NCBI GenBank assembly: GCA_021300125.1
Contig: JAJTHX010000241.1
Coordinates: forward strand, 1-5,648
Length of the DNA: 5,648 nt
Direction: 5' to 3'
From: Betaproteobacteria bacterium
Lineage (GTDB): Bacteria; Pseudomonadota; Gammaproteobacteria; Burkholderiales; SG8-41
The position numbers and the translations under genes were made by a program. Position 1 is the stretch's first letter, and each line of letters opens with the position of its first letter. Positions 1 to 5,489 of this stretch are shown here, piece after piece. The notes below the pieces were generated by a model, which ran no database searches, was not told the DNA's origin, and saw only the letters and a program-made list of their open reading frames with translations.

Positions 1-181
1 AGAGCATCAACGGCATTAAGCTTGTGCATCCACTTAACGCCAGGCGCTGACACGGACATTTTCTGGATACGCCAAGGCTAGTGTCCCTAACCTTGTTCCC
101 GTAATCCAACAATTCCTGGCCAGGATTCAAGATCACTTCACCACGGGACAGCTGCTGAAAAGGGATCGTCTGGATCACAGC

Positions 182-195
182 GCGCATTAATGCGC
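182..195. promoter_or_regulatory. 14-bp perfect palindrome, possible operator
   Basis: GCGCATTAATGCGC reads the same on both strands. Its centre lies about 28 bases before a TTGACA hexamer at 216-221, a reasonable place for a dimeric regulator of the downstream gene block. No regulator gene is in the window and I do not recognise the site as a known operator, so the role is inferred only from symmetry and position. Confidence 0.3.
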
Positions 196-215
196 TCGTG
201 CGGGCGGACTTTGCC

Positions 216-244
216 TTGACAACAGGAATTTGATTAATTAGCGT
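216..244 (+). promoter_or_regulatory. Candidate sigma-70 promoter for the amidohydrolase gene block
   Basis: A perfect -35 hexamer TTGACA (216-221) is followed after 17 bases by TAGCGT (239-244), which keeps the three most conserved -10 positions (T1, A2, T6). The spacer is AT-rich. Transcription would start near 250 and leave a leader of roughly 115 bases before the amidohydrolase start, including the palindrome at 313-324. The -10 match is weak, so this is a candidate only. Confidence 0.35.
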
Positions 245-312
245 GCTGAGAATCAAGCTGCAAACGCTTACATTTCATAAATCGCTGCCATTGCTGGATC
301 AATAGGCAAGAA

Positions 313-324
313 AAGCCCGGGCTT
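313..324. promoter_or_regulatory. 12-bp perfect palindrome in the leader of the first gene
   Basis: AAGCCCGGGCTT is a perfect palindrome 43 bases before the amidohydrolase start codon, followed by GGCCGGCC at 332-339. It could be an operator downstream of the promoter. As RNA it has no loop, so it would not form a proper hairpin by itself. Function unknown. Confidence 0.2.
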
Positions 325-366
325 AACCCAAGGCCGGCCCGCAGCAATACCACGAGGAGTAGCCGG

Positions 367-1716
367 ATGTTCGAATTCAAACCCCCGGAAGCCAAGGGTT
401 CGGTCAAGGTGCTCAAGGGCGGCCTGCTGATCGACGGCAACGGCGGCAAGCCGGTCAAGGATCCGGTGATCGTGCTCGAGGGCCGGCGCATCAAGCAGGT
501 CGGCAGCAAGGCCGAGGTGAAAATCCCGGCCCGGGCCGAGATCATCGACTGCGGCAAGGCGACGCTGATGCCGGGGCTGATGGATGTGCACCTGCACACC
601 ATGATGTTCAACTGCCTGACCTTCCACAACTACCGTGTTGCGCAGTGGGAGATCACGCCGGAACTGCAGCAGATGTACGGTCTGTTTCACGCCCAGCTCT
701 GCTTTGACATGGGCTTTACCACGCTGCGCGACCTGGGCCTGAACTCCGGCCGCGGCCTGCTCACCGCCCACCTGTGCGCGATCTGCGATTCGATCAACGC
801 CGGCGTGCTCGAAGGCCCGCGCATGCTGATCGGCGGCTTCACCACCATCACCGGCTCGCACCTCGACCTGATCCAGCCGCGCGCCGCGCAACGCTACGGT
901 TTCCAGACCGCCGACGGTCCCTGGGAGCTGCGCAAGCTGGCGCGGACCAACCTGCTGGCCGGCTGCGACATCGTCAAGACCTGCGCCACCGGCGGCGGCG
1001 GCACCGACAAGGAAGAGCCGGACATCCGCAACATGACGCAGGAAGAAATCAACGCCATCGTTGATGAAGCGCATGCCTTCCACAAGATCGCTGCGGTGCA
1101 CTGCTTCACGCCCAACGGCCAGCGCATGGCGCTGGAGGCGGGCGCCGACACCATCGAGCACATGGTGTTCCACGACGACGAAACCGTGGACATGATTGCC
1201 GAATCCGGCACCTGGATGACGCCGACGCTGCTGCATCGCACCGACCGTGCGATCGAGACGCGCAAGGACCAGGGCACCTCGCAGTTCGTGCTGAACAAGA
1301 TGAAGGCGCTGCAGCCGTACTGCTTCGAGACCTTCCAGAAAATGCACAAGTCCGGCGTCAACATCGCGCTCGGTACCGACATGGGCTTCGATCCCGAGAT
1401 GGGCACCAATGCCCGCGAGATGGAGATCTACGTCCGTCTCGGCATGACGCCGATGGAAGCGATCCTGAGCGCCACGCGCAACGCCGCACGCGCGATCAAG
1501 CTCGACCGCGAGCTCGGCACCATCGAGGCCGGCAAGCTGGCCGACATCATCGCGGTGAAGGGCGACCCGCTGAAGGACATCCGTGTCTTCCAGGACAAGA
1601 AGAACATCCAGATCGTGATGAAGGAAGGCCGTGTCTATGCCGACCGCCGACCCGGCCACGACAAGAACGTGGTCAGCGTCACGCCCAAGGACTGGAAAAA
1701 GATCGATTACCTGTAA
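367..1716 (+). CDS. Metal-dependent amidohydrolase (imidazolonepropionase/Xaa-dipeptidase-like)
   Basis: A 449-residue cytoplasmic enzyme of the amidohydrolase superfamily, which hydrolyses C-N or similar bonds at a binuclear metal centre in a TIM barrel. The metal-ligand set is visible in order: HxH at H75/H77 on strand 1, K204 (IVKTCATGG) as the likely carboxylated bridging lysine, H245 (AAVHCF), H265 (DTIEHM) and the catalytic D338 (LGTDMG). The small beta-sandwich is built from the N-terminal (about 13-65) and C-terminal (about 385-430, with GTIEAGKLADI) parts, as usual. Length and architecture match the Met_dep_hydrolase_A/prolidase-like group. There is no signal peptide. The start ATG has GAGGAG at 354-359, seven bases upstream. 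The gene is first in the block that continues with a cupin and aconitase X. Substrate is unknown; within this group peptides, N-acyl amino acids, lactams and imidazolones are all possible. The fold and metal site are secure, the reaction is not. Confidence 0.93.
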   Translation: MFEFKPPEAKGSVKVLKGGLLIDGNGGKPVKDPVIVLEGRRIKQVGSKAEVKIPARAEIIDCGKATLMPGLMDVHLHTMMFNCLTFHNYRVAQWEITPELQQMYGLFHAQLCFDMGFTTLRDLGLNSGRGLLTAHLCAICDSINAGVLEGPRMLIGGFTTITGSHLDLIQPRAAQRYGFQTADGPWELRKLARTNLLAGCDIVKTCATGGGGTDKEEPDIRNMTQEEINAIVDEAHAFHKIAAVHCFTPNGQRMALEAGADTIEHMVFHDDETVDMIAESGTWMTPTLLHRTDRAIETRKDQGTSQFVLNKMKALQPYCFETFQKMHKSGVNIALGTDMGFDPEMGTNAREMEIYVRLGMTPMEAILSATRNAARAIKLDRELGTIEAGKLADIIAVKGDPLKDIRVFQDKKNIQIVMKEGRVYADRRPGHDKNVVSVTPKDWKKIDYL

Positions 1717-1721
1717 TCCAC

Positions 1722-1742
1722 GCGGACGCCTGACGCGTCCGC
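1722..1742 (+). other. Intercistronic RNA hairpin between amidohydrolase and cupin genes
   Basis: GCGGACGC (1722-1729) and GCGTCCGC (1735-1742) are exact inverted repeats separated by a five-base loop (CTGAC), five bases after the amidohydrolase stop. The eight-pair GC-rich stem should be stable, but the following bases are AACGAACAACC with no U-run, so a classical intrinsic terminator is not supported. It may protect the upstream message from 3' exonucleases, or lower expression of the downstream genes. Confidence 0.5.
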
Positions 1743-1753
1743 AACGAACAACC

Positions 1754-1761
1754 GGAGGAGG
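1754..1761 (+). promoter_or_regulatory. Strong Shine-Dalgarno that fixes the cupin start
   Basis: GGAGGAGG lies six bases before the ATG at 1768. An in-frame TTG at 1762 directly abuts this motif and would be too close for initiation, so ATG 1768 is the better start. Confidence 0.8.
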
Positions 1762-1767
1762 TTGAGC

Positions 1768-2304
1768 ATGGCAGCAGCGAAGAAGGCAGCAAAGAAGGCA
1801 GTGAAAAAAGCCGCGCGCAAAACAGCGGCAAAAACCAAGACCGAAGGCGCGATCCGCGCCGGCAACGGCAAGTATCACTTCCGCATGGACAAGCTGAAGA
1901 AGGTGCCGGCCGGCACCGGCTACTCGACGTCCCACGGCGGCGTGATCGAAGGCGAACGCATCCTCGTCGGCTATATCCACAAGCCGCGCGGCACCGGCTC
2001 GCGCATGCACACCCACAAGAACGAGCAGTTGAACTACGTGCTGCGCGGCACGCTGGTCGGGTCGGTCAACGGCAAGAAGGTCGTCGCTCCGGCCGGCACG
2101 CTGATCTACATCCCGGCCAATGCGCCGCACAACCTGATCGCCTCGCCCAAGGACAAGGACGTGATCTTCCTCGCGATCAAGGATCTGTCGCAGGGCATCA
2201 TCGGCATGGCGGTGGATGGCACCATGGCCGGTCCCCATTTCGAAAAAGGCTTCGGCCCCGCCGGGAAGAAAAAAGCCGCACGCCGCGCCCCGGCCCGCAG
2301 ATAA
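1768..2304 (+). CDS. Cupin-domain protein with lysine/alanine-rich N- and C-terminal tails
   Basis: A 178-residue protein with one conserved beta-barrel cupin domain at about residues 50-145. Cupin motif 1 is visible as H81-T-H83-K-N-E86-Q87 ending at G94, and motif 2 as G110 through P116 to H121. H81, H83, H121 and E86 or Q87 are the likely ligands of one divalent metal. The N-terminal ~24 residues are almost only Ala, Lys, Arg and Thr in AAKKA-type repeats resembling bacterial histone-H1-like tails. The C-terminal ~13 residues (GKKKAARRAPARR) are also strongly basic. There is no signal peptide. Small cupins near catabolic enzymes can be isomerases, dioxygenases, decarboxylases or binding proteins; the sequence does not decide between these. 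The basic tails could contact nucleic acid, an acidic partner or the membrane (inference). It sits 51 bases after the amidohydrolase and 30 bases before aconitase X, probably on the same transcript. Confidence 0.9.
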   Translation: MAAAKKAAKKAVKKAARKTAAKTKTEGAIRAGNGKYHFRMDKLKKVPAGTGYSTSHGGVIEGERILVGYIHKPRGTGSRMHTHKNEQLNYVLRGTLVGSVNGKKVVAPAGTLIYIPANAPHNLIASPKDKDVIFLAIKDLSQGIIGMAVDGTMAGPHFEKGFGPAGKKKAARRAPARR

Positions 2305-2334
2305 AATAATCAATAAAAACAACGGGTTATAGAA

Positions 2335-3579
2335 GTGCGCCTGAGTGCCGAGGAAAAGGCGATGCTGCGCGGCGACCACGGCCGCGCGGTGCAGGAGGCG
2401 CTGCAGCTGCAGCTGGAAGTCGGCAAATTTTTCGGTGCCAAGCGGTTTGTGCCGGTGTCGAACGTGCACATGATGGGCGATATCGAGGTCATGGGTGACG
2501 CCGGCAAGTCCTTCCTCGAGCGCGCCGCGCAGTCCGGCGCGAAATGCGCGAAGCCGACCACCACCAATGCGCGCTGCGTCGATTTCGCGCAGGTCGAACG
2601 CCTGAAGCAGGACAGGAATGAGGTGCGCAAGGAGCAGGAGCTGATCGCCTGCCTGCGGCGCATGGATGTCATCACCGCCGACACCTGCATCAACTATCAG
2701 ACCCTCTACCAGCCACACCTCGGCGAACATGTCGCCTGGGGTGACACCGGCACCGTGATCTACGCCAACTCGGTGTACGGCGCGCGCTCCAATTTCGAGG
2801 CCGGCCCTGCAGCGCTGGCGGCCGGACTGACCGGGCGGGTACCCGCGTACGGTTTCCACCTCGACGAGCACCGTCGCGGAACCTTTCAGGTGAATCTGAA
2901 GGCTGACCTTGATGATCTGGCCGACTGGGGCGCGGTGGGCCGCATCGTCGGTTCCGCGCACCAGGATTACTTCGCCGTGCCGGTATTCACCGGCGTCAAG
3001 CGCTCGCCCACGGCGGATGAACTGAAACAGCTTGGCGCCGCCCTGGCGAGTTACGGCTCGATGGGCATGTTCCACATGGTCGGCGTCACCCCGGAAGCGC
3101 CGACGCTGAAGGCGGCCTTCGGCGGGCGCAAGCCCGGGGAAGTGATGACCGTTGCCAATCGCGACATCGACAAGGTGTACGCCAGCTACGATACCCAGGG
3201 CAATCCACTGAACCTGGTGGTGTTTTCCGGTCCGCAGCAGTCGCTGCTGGAGATGAAACAGCTCGCCGCGCTGCTCCAGGGCCGCAAGGTGGCCAAGGGC
3301 AGCCAGCTCTTCATCACCACCAGCAACGGTGTCAAAAGCGCGGCGAAAGCGCTGGGTTATCTCAAGGCCATCGAAGATGCCGGCGCCATCGTGCTCGAGG
3401 GTGTGTGTTTCTACATCCTGCAGAACCTGCCGCAGATGCGCGTGCGCGAAGGCTGGAGCAACCTGGTCACCAACTCGGCCAAGCTCACCAACATCATCGG
3501 CGCGCACAAGTTCAACACCATCCTGCGCCGCACCGCAGAGTGTGTGGACATTGCCTGCACCGGCAGGGATGTGCGGTGA
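2335..3579 (+). CDS. Aconitase X large (catalytic) subunit
   Basis: A 414-residue protein of the aconitase X family (formerly DUF521), a branch of the aconitase superfamily whose known members dehydrate hydroxy acids such as cis-3-hydroxy-L-proline or mevalonate 5-phosphate. Family hallmarks seen in order: N-terminal GDHGRAVQ (13-20), the segment around residues 71-84 (KPTTTNARC), DTC118, GEHVAW (130-135), ANSVYGARSN (144-153), ALAAGLTGR (160-168), HLDEHR (175-180), GVTPEAPTL (250-258), C358 in EGVCFY and VTNSAKL (378-384). C118 and C358 sit where I expect metal or iron-sulfur ligands; C81, C403 and C408 are further candidates. The GTG start is supported by the N-terminal family match and an in-frame stop at 2314-2316, but there is no clear Shine-Dalgarno in the AT-rich gap before it. 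The next gene supplies the swivelling small domain, so the enzyme is the split, two-subunit form. Substrate unknown. Confidence 0.92.
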   Translation: MRLSAEEKAMLRGDHGRAVQEALQLQLEVGKFFGAKRFVPVSNVHMMGDIEVMGDAGKSFLERAAQSGAKCAKPTTTNARCVDFAQVERLKQDRNEVRKEQELIACLRRMDVITADTCINYQTLYQPHLGEHVAWGDTGTVIYANSVYGARSNFEAGPAALAAGLTGRVPAYGFHLDEHRRGTFQVNLKADLDDLADWGAVGRIVGSAHQDYFAVPVFTGVKRSPTADELKQLGAALASYGSMGMFHMVGVTPEAPTLKAAFGGRKPGEVMTVANRDIDKVYASYDTQGNPLNLVVFSGPQQSLLEMKQLAALLQGRKVAKGSQLFITTSNGVKSAAKALGYLKAIEDAGAIVLEGVCFYILQNLPQMRVREGWSNLVTNSAKLTNIIGAHKFNTILRRTAECVDIACTGRDVR

Positions 3580-4007
3580 AAGCGGCAAAGCCGATCCGCC
3601 TGAAGCGCGCCTTCGGCCCGGTGGTGGAGGGCGAGGCCCTTGTCTCCACCGAGGGCTTTTCGCCACGGTATGACCTTGACCGCTGGAGCGGCCTGATCTC
3701 GCGGCCTGGCCATGCGCTGGAAGGGCACAACATCCGCGACAAGATCCTGATCACGCCCAGCGCCAAAGGTGGCATTGCCGCCGGCTGGGCCTTCTATGAC
3801 ATCCGTGCCAAGGGCATCGCGCCCAAGGCCTTTGTCTTCGGCGTCACCAATCCGGTCATGGTGCAGGGCGCAGTGTTCGCCGGCATCACCATCACCGAAG
3901 GCTGGTCGGCCAGCCCCTACAACCTGATCCGCACCGGCGACATCGTGCGTGTCGATCCCGCCAGAAAAACCCTGACCCTGATTTCAAGAAAAACGGCGCG
4001 CGGCTAA
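3576..4007 (+). CDS. Aconitase X small (swivelling-domain, DUF126) subunit
   Basis: A 143-residue partner of the aconitase X large subunit, carrying the DUF126 swivelling domain that closes over the active site. The usual features are an FGPVVEGEAL start (13-22), a middle PSAKGG segment (61-66), VTNPVMVQGAVFAGI (90-104) and a GDIVRVD end (121-127). The start is GTG at 3576, which overlaps the large-subunit stop in a GTGA tetranucleotide, a typical arrangement for translationally coupled subunits made in equal amounts. The open frame extends further upstream, but that part lies inside the large-subunit gene and is not family-like. Unusual: where I recall family members having Gly-Ser (aligned with the catalytic Ser of aconitase), this protein has K64-G65-G66 and no Ser nearby except S62. 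It may be a divergent subgroup with altered chemistry. Confidence 0.9.
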   Translation: MKAAKPIRLKRAFGPVVEGEALVSTEGFSPRYDLDRWSGLISRPGHALEGHNIRDKILITPSAKGGIAAGWAFYDIRAKGIAPKAFVFGVTNPVMVQGAVFAGITITEGWSASPYNLIRTGDIVRVDPARKTLTLISRKTARG

Positions 4008-4064
4008 GCACTGCACGGCAAGGGGTAGTAATCTGGCGGCGGGTCACCGATCGTTCGTTCATCC

Positions 4065-4073
4065 GGAGGAGGG
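4065..4073 (+). promoter_or_regulatory. Strong ribosome-binding site of the Bug-protein gene
   Basis: GGAGGAGGG ends three bases before the ATG at 4077, with the core GGAGG at 4065-4069 about seven bases away. It resembles the site before the cupin gene and predicts strong independent translation of the binding protein, as expected for a receptor needed in excess. Confidence 0.7.
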
Positions 4074-4076
4074 CCG

Positions 4077-5045
4077 ATGAAACCGTCACGTCCAGGGCCG
4101 CTGGTGGCCGCCATTGCCGCCGCAGTGTTCAGCACCACCGCTGCAGCATTTCCGACCAAGCCGATCCGCATTGTCGTCGCCTATACCCCGGCCGGCACCA
4201 CCGACATCCTGGCCCGCGTTGTCGGCCAGCGCATGAGCGAGGCCTGGGGCCAGCCGGTGATCGTGGACAACCGTCCCGGCGCCAACGGCAACATCGGTAC
4301 CGAGGTGGCCGCGCGCGCCGTGCCCGACGGCCACAGCCTGGTGATGGCCACCGCCGGCACCCACGGCATCAATGTCAGCCTGTACCGCAAGCTCGCCTGG
4401 CATCCGGTGAAGGATTTCGCGCCGGTAAGCCTGGTGGCGATGGTGCCCAACATCATGGTCGTCAACAACGCGCTGCCGGTGAAAAGCGTGCAGGAGTTCA
4501 TTGCCTACGCACGCGCTAACCCCGGCAAGCTGTCCTATGGCTCGCCGGGTCTGGGCAGCACCGCGCACATGTCGATGGAACTGTTCAAGAGCATGACCGG
4601 CAGCAACGTGGTGCATGTGCCCTACAAGGGCAGCGCTGGCGTGCTCAATGACGTGATGGGCGGCCAGATCGCGGTCACCATCGACAACATGCCGCCCTAT
4701 GTGCCGCAGGTGCGTGCCGGCAAGATCCGTGCGCTGGCGGTGAGCACCGCGAAGCGTTCCTCCGCCATGCCCGACCTGCCGAGCATTGCCGAAGCCGGCG
4801 TGCCCGGTTACGACGCCGGCGCCTGGTTCGGCCTGCTCGCCCCGGCGGGCACGCCCCGGGCCGTGGTGGATAAGCTTTCCGCCGAGACCGCGCGCATCCT
4901 CAAGCTGCCCGAGGTCAGCAAGCGCATCTCCGAACTCGGCGCCGAACCGGTCGGCGGCACGCCCGAACAGTTCGCCGCCTTCATCAAGTCAGAGATCGAC
5001 AAGTGGGCCAAGGTGATCAAGGACGCCAATGTCGAGCTGCAGTAA
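4077..5045 (+). CDS. Tripartite tricarboxylate transporter substrate-binding protein (Bug family)
   Basis: A 322-residue periplasmic solute receptor of the Bug/TctC family, which binds carboxylates and related small acids for TTT uptake. Residues 1-24 form a Sec signal peptide: a basic start (MKPSR), an alanine/valine-rich core and a likely AAA-F cleavage site near 24/25. The mature protein starts with the family-typical FPTKPIRIVV. It has the ligand-loop segment YTPAGTTDILAR (36-47), RPGANGNIG (66-74), PDGHSL (83-88), the second loop GSPGLGSTAH (155-164) and VPYKGSAG (181-188). Length is normal. The gene follows the small aconitase X subunit after 69 bases. No TctA or TctB membrane genes are in the window, so it is either an orphan Bug protein, common in Burkholderiales, or its transporter lies elsewhere. 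Context suggests that its ligand feeds the neighbouring enzymes; the ligand itself cannot be read from sequence. Confidence 0.95.
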   Translation: MKPSRPGPLVAAIAAAVFSTTAAAFPTKPIRIVVAYTPAGTTDILARVVGQRMSEAWGQPVIVDNRPGANGNIGTEVAARAVPDGHSLVMATAGTHGINVSLYRKLAWHPVKDFAPVSLVAMVPNIMVVNNALPVKSVQEFIAYARANPGKLSYGSPGLGSTAHMSMELFKSMTGSNVVHVPYKGSAGVLNDVMGGQIAVTIDNMPPYVPQVRAGKIRALAVSTAKRSSAMPDLPSIAEAGVPGYDAGAWFGLLAPAGTPRAVVDKLSAETARILKLPEVSKRISELGAEPVGGTPEQFAAFIKSEIDKWAKVIKDANVELQ

Positions 5046-5056
5046 GGCGTTAATTA

Positions 5057-5081
5057 ACAGGATGGACAGGATTTACAGGAT
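5057..5081 (+). repeat. Three ACAGGAT repeats at a 9-bp period before the GxxExxY gene
   Basis: ACAGGAT occurs at 5057-5063, 5066-5072 and 5075-5081, with two variable bases between copies (GG, then TT). A TTAATTAA palindrome at 5050-5057 precedes the first copy. From memory, similar ACAGGAT-rich strings occur before GxxExxY-type genes in unrelated bacteria, which would make this part of a travelling cassette. I could not check this. Confidence 0.75.
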
Positions 5082-5096
5082 AAAACCCCCAATTGT

Positions 5097-5489
5097 ATGA
5101 GGGCTGATGAGACACGGTTGCATACGGAGGTCACCGAGGCGGTGATTGGTTGTGCTTTTGACGTCATCAAGGAACTTGGCTCGGGATTTCTCGAATCCGT
5201 TTATGAAAAAGCTTTGTTGCTGGCGTTAAAGCAAAAAGGCTTGTCCGCAGTCGCACAGCAACCGCTGAGCGTCATGTTTCGAGGCGACAATGTCGGCGAG
5301 TTTTTTGCAGACCTTGTGGTTGAGCAAAAAGTGCTGGTCGAACTCAAGGCCGTCAAAGCACTCATACCCGAGCACCAGTCTCAGCTGATCAATTACCTGC
5401 ACGCCAGCGATATGGAAGTTGGACTGCTAATCAACTTTGGCAATCCCAAGCTGGAAATCAAACGCTGCTTCAAAGCCAGGACGGCGTAA
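5097..5489 (+). CDS. GxxExxY protein, PD-(D/E)XK nuclease-like
   Basis: A 130-residue protein of the GxxExxY family (PDDEXK_3-type). The name-giving motif is G30-FL-E33-SV-Y36 (GFLESVY). A PD-(D/E)XK-like core follows: D72 in FFADLVV and E82-L-K84 in VLVELKAVKAL, then the conserved HQSQLINYL (93-101) and GLLINFG (109-115). E33, D72, E82 and K84 are the likely metal-binding and catalytic residues. The family has the restriction-endonuclease fold, but its cellular role is not established. Length is normal, so it looks complete. The start ATG has only a weak AGGA-type site from the last repeat copy. Codon use differs from the block to the left: 60 bases at 5161-5220 are 43% GC by my count, against 73% at 4261-4320. 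With the repeat before it and the transposase end after it, horizontal arrival is likely. Confidence 0.9.
   Translation: MRADETRLHTEVTEAVIGCAFDVIKELGSGFLESVYEKALLLALKQKGLSAVAQQPLSVMFRGDNVGEFFADLVVEQKVLVELKAVKALIPEHQSQLINYLHASDMEVGLLINFGNPKLEIKRCFKARTA

Larger units (their letters stand above)
1..366. other. Upstream non-coding region with palindromes, no supported gene
   Basis: I find no gene here that I can support. A minus-strand frame is open from an ATG at 187 to the left edge (62 codons), but it has no clear ribosome-binding site and no motif I recognise. A plus-strand frame ends at a stop at 48-50 after 15 visible codons and could be the tail of a gene lying to the left; it is too short to identify. 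Two 60-base lines I counted (61-120 and 241-300) are 50% and 47% GC, clearly lower than the gene block that follows. Perfect palindromes lie at 114-125, 182-195 and 313-324, and a promoter-like pair lies at 216-244. Most likely this is an intergenic and regulatory stretch, perhaps with degraded sequence at its left end. Confidence 0.5.

Noticed and set aside
234..629. A 131-codon minus-strand frame spanning the upstream region and the start of the amidohydrolase gene
   Set aside because: Most of it is antisense to the conserved amidohydrolase N-terminus, and its translation has no recognisable domain.
1722..1742. Intrinsic terminator after the amidohydrolase gene
   Set aside because: The stem is good but no T-run follows, and a strong ribosome-binding site with a co-directional gene comes directly after it.
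1762..1767. TTG start for the cupin gene
   Set aside because: It abuts the GGAGGAGG motif with no spacer, whereas the ATG at 1768 has correct spacing.
3405..3575. N-terminal extension of the small aconitase X subunit to an ATG at 3405
   Set aside because: These 57 codons overlap the large-subunit gene in another frame and look like low-complexity shadow; the family-like sequence begins at the GTG in the GTGA overlap at 3576.
268..3666. A 1132-codon minus-strand open frame opposite the amidohydrolase, cupin and aconitase X genes
   Set aside because: It lies antiparallel to four well-supported genes, its translation is His/Arg/Ala/Gly-rich low-information sequence with no domain, and long antisense frames are expected opposite GC-rich codon-biased genes.
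4086..4616. A 176-codon His-rich minus-strand frame opposite the Bug gene
   Set aside because: Same shadow effect: no motif, no start signal, and fully inside a clear signal-peptide-bearing receptor gene.
5057..5081. CRISPR array or tandem minisatellite
   Set aside because: Units are only seven bases with two-base gaps and three copies; there are no spacers and no cas genes.
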